Positions 48,749 to 59,003 of a DNA stretch of 64,000 nt are shown one piece after another. Positions within the stretch are counted from its first letter, which is position 1. The number at the start of each line of letters is the position of its first letter. Source of the DNA: Symbiobacterium thermophilum IAM 14863 (GTDB lineage: Bacteria; Bacillota; Sulfobacillia; Symbiobacteriales; Symbiobacteriaceae); NCBI RefSeq assembly GCF_000009905.1, contig NC_006177.1, positions 2,542,001 through 2,606,000 of the forward strand, in the 5' to 3' direction. The position numbers were made by a program, and so were the translations under genes. The notes under the pieces were generated by a model. The model was not told where the DNA came from and made no database searches. It worked only from the letters and a program-made list of their open reading frames with translations.

Positions 48749-48778
48749 GGGACAGCCCCCGTGCGGGGGCTGTCCCTT
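48749..48778 (+). terminator. DoxX gene terminator
   Basis: GGGACAGCCCCC pairs perfectly with GGGGGCTGTCCC; TTAT follows. Confidence 0.85.
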
Positions 48779-48986
48779 ATGTGTATCGCCGGCATTGCTC
48801 CTGTACGGCCCGCCAGCCGGGCCGCCGATGCGCGGGTCCCCATCTCCGGCCGTCCACCTGCGACGAGCGACTGCCCTGTACGTTGGCCCAGGGCCGGGGA
48901 CGCCGAATCGTGTGCGTCAGTAGGACAGCAGGCCTCTCTGTCGAAGCAAACCAGATGTGACGTGCCGAGCGGGGAGGCTGGAACGG

Positions 48987-49976
48987 GTGATCAACTGGGT
49001 GGACCTGCGCAGCGGGACGGCCGCACAGCGGCAGGCGTACGCCGCGCTGCAGGAGCTGCGGATCATGGAGGTGCTGGCGCCCTACGATCCGGTGCTGGCG
49101 GGAACCTTCCCCCTGGACCTGAACGTCCCGGGCAGCGACCTTGACATCATCTGTGAGGTGCACGACGGCGAGGCGTTCGGGCGCACCCTGACCGAGGCGT
49201 ACGGTCACCTGCCCGGGTTCGCGGTGCGATCCGCGGTGAAGCACGGCCTGCCCGCCGTCATCTGCGGCTTCCGCTACGGGGACCTCCCGGTGGAAGTCTT
49301 CGGGCAGCCGATGCCCTCCCGGGAGAACCATGCCTGGCGCCACATGGCGGCGGAGGCGCGCCTGCTTGCCCTCGCCGGCCCCGGGGCAGCGGAGGAGATC
49401 CGCCGGCTCAAGGCGGGGGGCCTGAAGACGGAGCCCGCCTTCGCCGAGTACTTCGCCCTGCCCGGCGACCCCTATGAGACCCTGCTCGCGCTGGCCGACG
49501 CGCCGGACAACGAGCTGGGCGGGCTGGTCGAGCGCGCCCGGCGCACCCGGGCCGAGTGCCTCTTCTGCCGGATCGCCACGGGCGGGGAGGCCAGCCGGGT
49601 GTACGAGGATCCGTACACCCTGGCGTTCATGAACATCCGCCAGGCGAACCCGGGGCACGTGCTGGTGATCCCGAAGCGGCACGTGGAGCAGGTCTTCGAC
49701 CTGGACAGCGACCTGGACAGCGACCTGGCCGGCCGCCTCGGCCAGACCATCGCCGCCGTGAGCCGGGCGATCCGGGCGGCGTTCGGGGTGACCGATCTCA
49801 ACGTGTTTCAGAACAACGGCGAGGCGGCTGGTCAGGAGATCTACCACGTCCACTTCCACCTCTTCCCCCGACGCCCGGGCGACGGACTGTTCCAGGTCTA
49901 CCCGGGGCACCTTCCGCCGCCCCAGCCCCGCGCTGTCCTCGACGACCTGGCCGGGCGCATTCGGGCGGAACTGTGA
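48987..49976 (+). CDS. DUF4269 nucleotidyltransferase-like - HIT domain fusion
   Basis: A 329-residue two-domain protein from GTG 48987 (GGGGAGGCTGG upstream). Residues 1-185 are DUF4269-like with a nucleotidyltransferase core: VLAGTFPLDLNVPGSDLDII gives the GT/S...DxD pattern, then HAWRHMAAEARLLALAG and GLKTEPAFAEYFALPGDPYE. Residues 195-329 are a complete HIT hydrolase: CLFCRIATGGEASRVYEDPY and the catalytic histidine triad IYHVHFHLFPR. Each is normally a separate protein. HIT enzymes hydrolyse dinucleoside polyphosphates or AMP esters; an NTase that adds a nucleotide and a HIT that removes it would make a reversible pair, but that is inference. Confidence 0.9.
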   Translation: MINWVDLRSGTAAQRQAYAALQELRIMEVLAPYDPVLAGTFPLDLNVPGSDLDIICEVHDGEAFGRTLTEAYGHLPGFAVRSAVKHGLPAVICGFRYGDLPVEVFGQPMPSRENHAWRHMAAEARLLALAGPGAAEEIRRLKAGGLKTEPAFAEYFALPGDPYETLLALADAPDNELGGLVERARRTRAECLFCRIATGGEASRVYEDPYTLAFMNIRQANPGHVLVIPKRHVEQVFDLDSDLDSDLAGRLGQTIAAVSRAIRAAFGVTDLNVFQNNGEAAGQEIYHVHFHLFPRRPGDGLFQVYPGHLPPPQPRAVLDDLAGRIRAEL

Positions 49977-49991
49977 CAGGAACTTCAGCCG

Positions 49992-50700
49992 ACAGCCCGG
50001 GGACCGGAAGGCGCCGGGCTGTCGTTCAGACGTGAAGTGGCAGAAATCCGCAGAGTGCTGCGCTGGAGGCTGCGGGAAAAGTGACACTTCACGTGTCAAG
50101 TGTCCCGGGCTCAGCCGGCATCCGGGGTCCGGGGAAGGCACCGGGCGGTCGTTCACACGTAAAGTGGCAGAAAATCCGCAGGGCGCTGCGCTGGAGGCTG
50201 CAGAAAAGTGACACTTCACGTGTCAACTGTCCCGGGTTCAGCTGGCAACCGGGGACCGGGGAACGCACCGGGCGGTCGTTCAGACGTGAAGTGGCAAAAA
50301 ATCCGCAGGGCACTGCGCTGAAGGCTGCGGAAAAGTGACACTTCACATGTCAAGTATCCCGGCTTCAGCCGGCATCCGGGGTCCGGGGAAGGCACCGGGC
50401 GGTCGTTCAGACGTGAAGTGGCAAAAAATCCGCAGGGCACTGCGCTGAAGGCTACGGAAAAATGACACTTCACGTGTCAACTGTCCCGCGTTCAGCTGGC
50501 ATCCGGGGACCGGGGAAGGCACCGGGCGGTCGTTCAGACGTGAAGTGGCAAGAATCCGCAGGGCGCTGCGCTGGAGGCTGCGGAAAAGTGACACTTCACG
50601 TGTCAAGTATCCCGGGTTCAGCTGGCATCCGGGGACCGGAGAAGGCACCGGGCGGTCGTTCAGACGTGAAGTGGCAAGAATTCAGCTGGCATCCAGGACC
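49992..50700. repeat. 127-bp tandem array (six copies)
   Basis: GTTCAGACGTGAAGTGGCA-type anchors at 50024, 50151, 50278, 50405, 50532 and 50658 (127, 127, 127, 127, 126 bp apart). In each unit ACGTGAAGTGGCA is the near-perfect reverse complement of TGACACTTCACGT about 45 bases on. The array sits between the convergent ends of the DUF4269-HIT and VOC genes. Open frames inside it (repeating KCHFS and CGFFATSRLNDRP) are repeat artefacts, since 127 is not a multiple of 3. Confidence 0.95.
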
Positions 50701-50865
50701 CTGGGAAGAGGCCGGATGGTCATCCAAGAACGTGCAGCGGCTCCGGATCGTCGTCCAGACGTAGGGTAGCACGATGCCGCGGGGGCTCGCGTCAGAGGCT
50801 GGGGACGGGTACTACTTCATTCTTCGAAGGTCCTGAGTCCGCCAGGGTCACAAGCGCGCACAACT

Positions 50866-50902
50866 GATCGGGCTGGTCGGCACAAGGCCGGCCAGCCCGA
50901 TC
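50866..50902. terminator. Hairpin after the first VOC gene
   Basis: GATCGGGCTGG pairs perfectly with CCAGCCCGATC over a 15-base loop, 30 bases past the VOC stop. No long T-run. Confidence 0.6.
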
Positions 50903-50932
50903 GCATCAGCACCGTTGTCTCCCCGGCTCCTC

Positions 50933-51379
50933 TCATTCCACCCGCGGCCACGTCGCCTCCAGCAGGATGCCGTGCGGGTCGAAGAACAGCATGTTCTGGA
51001 TGGGGCCGATGGTACCGGTGGGCGTGACCTCCACGCCATGCTCCCGCAGCCGCTGCCGCAGCGCCTCGGCGGCCCTGGCATCGGGCAGCGAGAAGGCGAT
51101 GTGCTGCAGCGCGCCGGGGATGAACCCGCCCTGCTGGAGCTGCTCCATCGTCAGCCGGTGGATCTGGGCGGACGGGTTCTCGAAGAAGTGCAGGCCCCAG
51201 GTCTGCACCGAGTCGCCCGGGCGGATGAAGCAGTGCCGCTGCGGCAGCACACCCCCGCCGACGCGGATCTCACCGACCTGCATCCCGAGCACGCCGCCGT
51301 AGAGAGCAATGGTGGCGTCCAGATCTGGGGTGACCAGTGCGATGTGGTGGAATCCCTCCCACGGAATCGGTTGACTCAT
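50933..51379 (-). CDS. VOC-family protein, copy 1
   Basis: A 148-residue VOC protein: WEGFHHIALVTPDLDATIAL, PGALQHIAFSLPDARAAEAL, and the C-terminal acid in DPHGILLEATWPR. The paired histidines and final Glu match the metal-site positions of ring-cleaving dioxygenase/glyoxalase types. By eye it is about three quarters identical to the VOC protein at 53378-53821. It is downstream of a glycosyltransferase, as in the second cassette. Possible roles are resistance (sequestering a drug) or modification of a natural product. Confidence 0.88.
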   Translation of the reverse strand: MSQPIPWEGFHHIALVTPDLDATIALYGGVLGMQVGEIRVGGGVLPQRHCFIRPGDSVQTWGLHFFENPSAQIHRLTMEQLQQGGFIPGALQHIAFSLPDARAAEALRQRLREHGVEVTPTGTIGPIQNMLFFDPHGILLEATWPRVE

Positions 51380-51491
51380 CCTCTACTCCTCCTCTGCGCA
51401 CCGCTGGACGACGGGCTGAGCAGGCCGTCCCTCCGGGCGAAGATGCCATCTCCACCGCAGCCCCCGCGCCGGCCTCACGTTCGACCAGCTT

Positions 51492-52745
51492 TCATCCGGC
51501 CAGTGCACCGACCCGCCGCAGGATCTCCGCCACCGCTTGTGCGACGCCGTCCTCCGCCCGGATCGCCTCGCCCAGGGCGGCGGCCCGGCGCTGCATCTCC
51601 GGGTCTCCGGTCGCGGCCCGAACCGCCTCCGCCAGCCGCTCGGCGGTGAGCTGCCTCCGGGGAATCGGCGCGGGGCCGACGCCCAGTTGATGCACCACCC
51701 GGCCCCAGAAGGGCTGGTCCGTGGTGGCCGGACAGACCAGGGTCGGCTTGCCCGCGGCCAGCCCGGGCGCGACCGTGCCTGCACCGCCGTGGTGGACCAC
51801 CGCGGCTACCCGCGGGAAGAGCCAGTCGTGGGGCGCCTCGGGGATGGCGAGGACGTCCGGGGAGAGGAGTCTCGGCCCGTCGCCGCTTCCCGTGGCGAGG
51901 ATGCCCCGCACGCCAGCCTGGCTGAGGGCCTCCAGCGCCATCCGGGTGCCCTCGTCCCGGTCCAGGCCCGCGACCGACCCGAACCCGACGTACACCGGGG
52001 GAGGCCCGGCCTCGAGGAAGGCGGACAGAGCCTCCGGGGGATGCCAGACCTGAACCCGCCTGGCGAACCAGTAGCCCGTGACGACCGCCTCGGGCGGCCA
52101 GTCGGCGGGCGGCGGCACGACGTGGCGGCTGAAGGCGTGCAGCACCGGAACCGGCTGGCCGCCCTGCGTGAACTCATCCTCACGGCGCGGCCCCAGGCCC
52201 AGCACTTCCCGGCGCCACGCGTCGATCATCTTCCGGAACGGGCGGGTGCCCGAACGCACGGCGGCGTAGGTGAGCCGGTTCAGGAAGCCGCCCAGGTCCC
52301 GGCTGACGAAGGCGGGTGCCGGAAACGTCGCCGTGGGCACAACGACCGGCACCGGCGCCCCGATGAAGCAGGGCACCCGCAGCCGCTCGGCCAGGTGGAC
52401 GCCAGCCAACGCCTTGGGATGGTAGATGATGGCATCCGCCCCCTGCACCGCCGCCCAGGCGTCATCCAGCATGCGGCGCATCATGGGGATGACGGTCTGC
52501 CTGACCGCCTGCATCGTCTTGATCGGGTTCTCCCGGAGGGCCGCCTTGCCCTCGGGCGACTCCAGTAGGGCTGTGAAGTCGCTGCCCATGGGGAAGAAGT
52601 CAACGCCGTAACTCCGAACGAAGGACTCGAAGGCGCGAGGGGCAGCCAGCACCGCCTCGTGTCCGGCAGCGGAGAAACCCTGTGCCAGGGCCACGAAGGG
52701 CTGGATATCGCCCCGGGTACCAGTGGCGAGGATTGCGAACTTCAT
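51492..52745 (-). CDS. UGT/MGT-type glycosyltransferase, copy 1
   Basis: A 417-residue GT1-type enzyme: KFAILATGTRGDIQPFVALA at the N-terminus; donor-site region with VYVGFGSVAGLD and VVHHGGAGTVAPGLAAGKPT plus PATTDQPFWGR. This is the macrolide/sterol glycosyltransferase group (GT28/GT1, vancomycin GtfB-like). Cytoplasmic; it transfers a sugar from an NDP donor to a small lipophilic acceptor. ATG 52745 lies after GAGGAGGACC. Paralogue of 54844-56085. Confidence 0.93.
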   Translation of the reverse strand: MKFAILATGTRGDIQPFVALAQGFSAAGHEAVLAAPRAFESFVRSYGVDFFPMGSDFTALLESPEGKAALRENPIKTMQAVRQTVIPMMRRMLDDAWAAVQGADAIIYHPKALAGVHLAERLRVPCFIGAPVPVVVPTATFPAPAFVSRDLGGFLNRLTYAAVRSGTRPFRKMIDAWRREVLGLGPRREDEFTQGGQPVPVLHAFSRHVVPPPADWPPEAVVTGYWFARRVQVWHPPEALSAFLEAGPPPVYVGFGSVAGLDRDEGTRMALEALSQAGVRGILATGSGDGPRLLSPDVLAIPEAPHDWLFPRVAAVVHHGGAGTVAPGLAAGKPTLVCPATTDQPFWGRVVHQLGVGPAPIPRRQLTAERLAEAVRAATGDPEMQRRAAALGEAIRAEDGVAQAVAEILRRVGALAG

Positions 52746-52833
52746 CGGCCGGTCCTCCTCGGTCATGCTGCGGGCGCCCCGCGATCTGAGTCATGCACAG
52801 CAATAGCTTACCATAAATTGTGGCCCCGCCTGG

Positions 52834-53098
52834 GATGGCCACGCCCCGAAGCATCCGGTCTGTTCGCTCTCGCTGTGGGTCCCCCGCGGCAGGCAACTCT
52901 TCCCTGCGGCTTCCGGTCTGTTCATGCTCGGTGTGGGCAGCCCCGGCCGGGATGGTCACGCCCCGAAGCATTCGGTCTGTTCGCTCTCGCTGTGGGTCCC
53001 CCGCGGCAGGCAACTCTTCCCTGCGGCTTCCGGTCTGTTCGTGCTCCGTGTGGCCAGCCCCGCCTGGGATGGCCACGCCCCGAAGCACCCGGTCTGTA
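52834..53098. repeat. 117-bp tandem array upstream of glycosyltransferase copy 1
   Basis: GATGGCCACGCCCCGAAGCA recurs at 52834, 52951 (one change) and 53068, spacing exactly 117 bp (two full units and a partial). Each unit has two halves beginning CGGTCTGTTC. As 117 is a multiple of 3 the minus strand gives an open frame with a 39-residue repeat, but no independent sign of coding. A decayed similar stretch lies at 56195-56255 before glycosyltransferase copy 2, and CAATAGCTTACCATAA follows both. Confidence 0.88.
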
Positions 53099-53171
53099 AG
53101 CCGTCACTGTTGGCTGCGCAAGCCGGTGCCCCCATCGCTGTGCCGCCCCGAGAGGTACGCCTCCTCGTTTA

Positions 53172-53330
53172 CACCAACACGCAGTGCGAACAGAGCAGAT
53201 ACCACCCGGAGAGGTATCCGCCGGCGCCCTCACCAACACGCAGTGCGAACAGAGCAGATACCGCTCGGAGAGGTATCCTCCGGCGCCCTCACCAACACGC
53301 AATGCGAAGAGAGCGGATGCCGCCCCGGGG
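53172..53330. repeat. 59-bp tandem array
   Basis: CACCAACACGCAGTGCGAA anchors at 53172, 53231 and 53290 (59 bp apart). GCAGATACC and GGTATCCGC in each unit form a short stem. Adjacent to the 117-bp array; together they occupy the whole gap before the second VOC gene. Confidence 0.85.
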
Positions 53331-53377
53331 GTGCTTCTCCCCCGGGGCGGCATCCATGCCGGAACCCACGCCCCTGC

Positions 53378-53821
53378 CTACAGCCGGGACCAGGTCGCCT
53401 CCAGGACGATGCCGTTGGGATCGATGAACAGCATGTTCTGAATCGGACCGATCGAACCGGTCGGGGTCGCCTGCACGCCGTGCCGCTCCAGGCGGGCGCG
53501 CGGGGCCCCGGCCGCCTCCGCGTCCGGAAGGGCAAACGCGATGTGCTGCAGTGCGCCGGGAACGAACGGCCCGTGCTGCAGCTCTTCCAGGGTCACACGC
53601 GGGATCTGGGCGGAAGGATTTTCGAAGAAGTGTAGCCCCCAGGTCGCCGCCTCCTCACCGGGCCGGATGAAGCAGTGCCGCTGCGGCAGCACGCCCCCGC
53701 CGGCGCGGACCTCGCCGACCTGCATGCCGAGCACGTTGCCGTAGAAGTGGATGGTGGTGTCGAGATCCGGCGTGACGAGGGCGATGTGGTGAAAGCCCTC
53801 CCAGGGAACCGTGCGGTCCAT
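53378..53821 (-). CDS. VOC-family protein, copy 2
   Basis: A 147-residue protein: WEGFHHIALVTPDLDTTIHF, PGALQHIAFALPDAEAAGAP, DPNGIVLEATWSRL. Closest relative in the window is copy 1 at 50933-51379. ATG 53821 starts 16 bases after the stop of the BtrH-like gene, so the three genes GT - BtrH-like - VOC form an operon. The GGGVLPQRHCFIRPG loop is identical in both copies, which suggests a shared ligand. Confidence 0.88.
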   Translation of the reverse strand: MDRTVPWEGFHHIALVTPDLDTTIHFYGNVLGMQVGEVRAGGGVLPQRHCFIRPGEEAATWGLHFFENPSAQIPRVTLEELQHGPFVPGALQHIAFALPDAEAAGAPRARLERHGVQATPTGSIGPIQNMLFIDPNGIVLEATWSRL

Positions 53822-53836
53822 GCGCCCGCCTCCTCC

Positions 53837-54811
53837 TCATTCGGATGTCCGCAGGTACTGCGCGACCCGTGCCACCGTCTCCGACTCGCTCTCCTTCGCC
53901 TCCCGGAGCAGCGGGATCAGCGCGGCGGCCTGCTCCGCGCTCACCGGCGTGTCCAGAGCGGAGGGGTCAGCCAGGTCCTGCCCCAGCACCTCCATCATGC
54001 GCCCGTAGATGGCCGCCGTGCGGCGGAAGGCCTCCGCCGCAGGGGCCAGCGCGCGCTCGGCTTCGGCGAGGTGCTCCACGTACCGGGCGGCGCAGGCCCG
54101 GGCTTCGGCGTAGACGAAGGTGGCATAGCGGCAGCCGAACTGGTCGAACCCCTCGCGCTGAAGCCCCCGCATCCAGTTGTCGTAGGCCGAAAGGCCCGCC
54201 CGGTAGCCGGGCCCCATGTGGCCCTGCCGCTCCATCAGGTCCACGTAGTACCGCAGGCTGCTGCGGGCCGTCTGCCGCTCGTCGGCAGGCACCCGCTCCA
54301 GCACGATCTGGTAGTGCAGTTCGGGCGCGCCCGGGAACGACATGCCCAGGTTCTCGTACGGAATCGGATTCCCCCTGGGGCCGTGGCAGCCGCTGGTGAG
54401 CAGCACCCCATCCTCTTCGTCGTAGCCCCACACGACGCCGAACTCCCCGGAATCCACGCCCCAGAGCACGACGCCGATTCCCCTGTCGATCGATTCCCGG
54501 ATGTGCACCAGCGCCCGCCTGCGGGCGGCGTCGAAAGTCGGCATTGCCGGGTGCGCACCGTAGACCTCGGAGTGGACGCCGATCCGGCTCAGCGCCGCCA
54601 GGTGGGTGTTCATCCAGTCGTACGCCGTCACCGAGCTGACGCAGCAGGTCTCGTGCATCACCAGGTGAAACGCCATGCCGGTGTCGCCCATCAGCCGCCA
54701 GTACTCCCACGGTCCCATGCCCGCGGCGTTCAGAACGCCCTGCACCGCCCCGATGTAGCTCATCCAGCCCTCAACGAACCGGGCGTCCACCGCCCTGCGC
54801 CTCGCTTCCAT
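53837..54811 (-). CDS. BtrH/C39-peptidase-like cysteine protein
   Basis: A 324-residue protein from ATG 54811 (GAGAGGAGCAGGAAG). GMAFHLVMHETCCVSSVTAY contains a candidate nucleophile cysteine; ALVHIRESIDRGIGVVLWGV and FGVVWGYDEEDGVLLTSGCH resemble the papain-like BtrH N-terminal domain, which transfers an acyl group from a carrier protein onto an aminoglycoside. The C-terminal half is helical. The family call is tentative. Between a glycosyltransferase and a VOC gene, it suggests tailoring of a glycosylated small molecule. It has no counterpart in the first cassette. Confidence 0.7.
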   Translation of the reverse strand: MEARRRAVDARFVEGWMSYIGAVQGVLNAAGMGPWEYWRLMGDTGMAFHLVMHETCCVSSVTAYDWMNTHLAALSRIGVHSEVYGAHPAMPTFDAARRRALVHIRESIDRGIGVVLWGVDSGEFGVVWGYDEEDGVLLTSGCHGPRGNPIPYENLGMSFPGAPELHYQIVLERVPADERQTARSSLRYYVDLMERQGHMGPGYRAGLSAYDNWMRGLQREGFDQFGCRYATFVYAEARACAARYVEHLAEAERALAPAAEAFRRTAAIYGRMMEVLGQDLADPSALDTPVSAEQAAALIPLLREAKESESETVARVAQYLRTSE

Positions 54812-54843
54812 CTTCCTGCTCCTCTCTGATGTGCTGCCCGGGT

Positions 54844-56085
54844 TCACCCCGAGCATCGGAGGATCTCCGCCACCGCCCGCCCGACCCCGTCCTCCGCCCG
54901 GATAGCCTCACCGAGCGCGGCGGCACGGCGCTGAATATCTTCATCCGTCGTGAGCGTCCCAATCGCCGCCGCCAGCCGCTCGGCCGTCAGCCGCCGGCGG
55001 GGAATCGGCGCGGGCCCCACGCCCAGCCGGTGCACCACCCGGCCCCAGAAGGGCTGGTCCGTGGTCGCGGGGCAGACCAGCGTCGGCTTGCCTGCCGCCA
55101 GCCCGGCCGCCACCGTGCCGGCGCCGCCGTGGTGGACGACCGCCGCCATCCGCGGGAAGAGCCAGTCGTGCGGGGCGCCGGGGATGGCGAGCACGGTATC
55201 GGAGAGGCGCACGGGCGCATCCCCCGTCTCTGTCGCGATCACGCCCCTGACGCCCGCCCGAGCCAGGGCCTCGGCGGCCATCCGGGTGCTTCCGTCCCCG
55301 TCGATGCCCGACACCGACCCGAACCCGATGTAAACCGGGGGCGGCCCCTCCTCCAGGAAAGCCGCCAGGGCGGCAGGCGGCTCCCACGGCTCATCCCGCC
55401 TGGGAAACCAGTAGCCCATCACGATCGCCTCGGGCGGCCAGTCGGCGGGGCGGGGCACCACGTGCGGGCTGAAGGCGTGCAGCACCGGGATCAGCCGGCC
55501 GCCCTGCACGTACTCGCCCTCGCGGCGCGGCCCCAGGCCCAGCACCTGCCTGCGCCACTCGTTGATCATCCCCCGGAACGGACGGCTGCCCGACCGCACG
55601 GCGGCGTAGGTGAGCCGGTTGAGGAAGCCGCCCAGGTCGCGGCTGACGAAGGCCGGGGCAGGAAACGCCGCCGTCGGCACCACCACCGGCACCGGCGCCC
55701 CAATGAAGCAGGGCACCTGCAGCCGCTCCACCAGGTGGGCGCCCGCCAGGGCCTTCGGGTGGTAGACGAGCGCGTCGGCCCCCTGCGCCGCCGCCCAGGC
55801 GTCCTCCAGCATACGGCCCATCATGGGGAAGACGGTCTGCCTGACCACCTGCATCATCTTCACCGGGTTTCCCCGGAGGGCCGCCTGCGCCTCCGGCGAT
55901 TCCAGCAGGGCCGCGTAGTCGCCGCCCATGGGGAAGAAACCGACGCCGTGACTCCGCACGAAGGATTCGAAGCTGCCGGGCGCCGCCAGCACCGCCTCGT
56001 GGCCGGCTGCGCGGAGCCCCTGGGCCAGGGCCACGAAGGGCTGGACGTCGCCCCGGGTGCCTGTGGCGAGAATGACGAATTTCAT
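54844..56085 (-). CDS. UGT/MGT-type glycosyltransferase, copy 2
   Basis: A 413-residue GT1-type enzyme: KFVILATGTRGDVQPFVALA, VYIGFGSVSGIDGDGS, VVHHGGAGTVAAGLAAGKPT, CPATTDQPFWGRVVHRLG. Highly similar along its whole length to 51492-52745. The HHGGAGT and TTDQ motifs bind the nucleotide sugar. First gene of the second cassette; the upstream CAATAGCTTACCATAA region is shared with copy 1, so the duplication included the promoter. Confidence 0.93.
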   Translation of the reverse strand: MKFVILATGTRGDVQPFVALAQGLRAAGHEAVLAAPGSFESFVRSHGVGFFPMGGDYAALLESPEAQAALRGNPVKMMQVVRQTVFPMMGRMLEDAWAAAQGADALVYHPKALAGAHLVERLQVPCFIGAPVPVVVPTAAFPAPAFVSRDLGGFLNRLTYAAVRSGSRPFRGMINEWRRQVLGLGPRREGEYVQGGRLIPVLHAFSPHVVPRPADWPPEAIVMGYWFPRRDEPWEPPAALAAFLEEGPPPVYIGFGSVSGIDGDGSTRMAAEALARAGVRGVIATETGDAPVRLSDTVLAIPGAPHDWLFPRMAAVVHHGGAGTVAAGLAAGKPTLVCPATTDQPFWGRVVHRLGVGPAPIPRRRLTAERLAAAIGTLTTDEDIQRRAAALGEAIRAEDGVGRAVAEILRCSG

Positions 56086-56279
56086 GAGCCGTGCCCCCTC
56101 GGTTGGTGCGCATCAGGCAAGACCGGTGCCGCGATCAGGATTGCCCCGTAATCACGCACAACAATAGCTTACCATAATGCACCACCCCCATCGGCCCGGT
56201 CTCGCCCGGGAGCGTCCAGTCTGTTCGCATTTGCTATGGGTCTCCCGGCCGGTAAGAGACGCGGGCCCAGGCGCCAAGC

Positions 56280-56312
56280 GGCCGCCCGAGCCTTCCGGGC
56301 GCTCGGGCGGCC
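56280..56312 (-). terminator. katG terminator
   Basis: GGCCGCCCGAGC pairs perfectly with GCTCGGGCGGCC just past the katG stop. A long stem but a weak T-run. Confidence 0.7.
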
Positions 56313-56329
56313 GGCGTCAGCAGCCCTTG

Positions 56330-58522
<2,193 letters not shown>

Positions 58523-58596
58523 TTAGGCGACTCACTTTTTGTAACTTCTGCGATGTAAATGTAATTCTGCGTGTCCGCAGCGAATCCTGCTGAGAT

Positions 58597-58611
58597 TTAT
58601 TCTCATTCTAA
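58597..58611. promoter_or_regulatory. PerR/Fur-type operator before katG
   Basis: TTATTCTCATTCTAA; its reverse complement TTAGAATGAGAATAA matches the PerR box TTATAATNATTATAA at 11 of 14 defined positions. Placed 90 bases upstream of a peroxide-defence gene. Confidence 0.65.
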
Positions 58612-58667
58612 GTAGAACATGCGCCTCTTCCGTAATGACCTCCCTCTCACTCCGCCCTACGTCTTCC

Positions 58668-58793
58668 CCCTGCCTTCCCCCTGCCTTCCCCCTGCCTTCC
58701 CTCTGCCTTCCCTCTGCCTTCCCTCTGCCTTCCCTCTGCCTTCCCTCTGCCTTCCCTCTGCCTTCCCTCTGTCCTCCCTCTGTCCTCCCTCTG
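58668..58793. repeat. 11-bp pyrimidine-rich minisatellite
   Basis: About eleven copies of CCTTCCCTCTG (early copies CCTTCCCCCTG, last ones CCTCCCTCTGT). The plus strand is C/T apart from one G per unit, so the complement is a purine strand CAGAGGGAAGG. Located between katG and the LD-carboxypeptidase gene. Confidence 0.95.
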
Positions 58794-58854
58794 CTCTCTT
58801 GCTACCGCCCGTATCGGTGAAGTGGTCGAGACGTCCTTGCCTGAGCGCGTCAAA

Positions 58855-58883
58855 TGCTCCGGCAGGCAGCGCCTGCCGGAGCA
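58855..58883. terminator. 12-bp hairpin downstream of the LD-carboxypeptidase gene
   Basis: TGCTCCGGCAGG pairs perfectly with CCTGCCGGAGCA across a 5-base loop. A second stem (GAGCCGGCA/TGCCGGCTC) lies at about 58900-58930. Confidence 0.6.
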
Positions 58884-59003
58884 TTCGCGACAAAGCCCGG
58901 CGAGCCGGCACGCTTGCGCCTGCCGGCTCCCGCCTGGTTGGGAGGGTCGGGTCCGACGGCGGAGGTCACACGCAGATTCCCGGGCCACCGGGCTGCGCCC
59001 CGG

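Noticed and set aside
50089-50648. Several 85-101-residue minus-strand frames with repeated KCHFS/CGFFATS segments
   Set aside because: Produced by the 127-bp array read in three shifting frames; no start-site or neighbour support.
49992-50700. CRISPR array
   Set aside because: Units repeat over their whole 127 bp with no unique spacers, and there are no cas genes. The same reasoning removes 30315-30705 and 60263-60905.
52600-53088. Minus-strand frame with a perfect 39-residue repeat
   Set aside because: The 117-bp period keeps the frame by chance (117 = 3 x 39); it overlaps the glycosyltransferase start and has no ribosome site.
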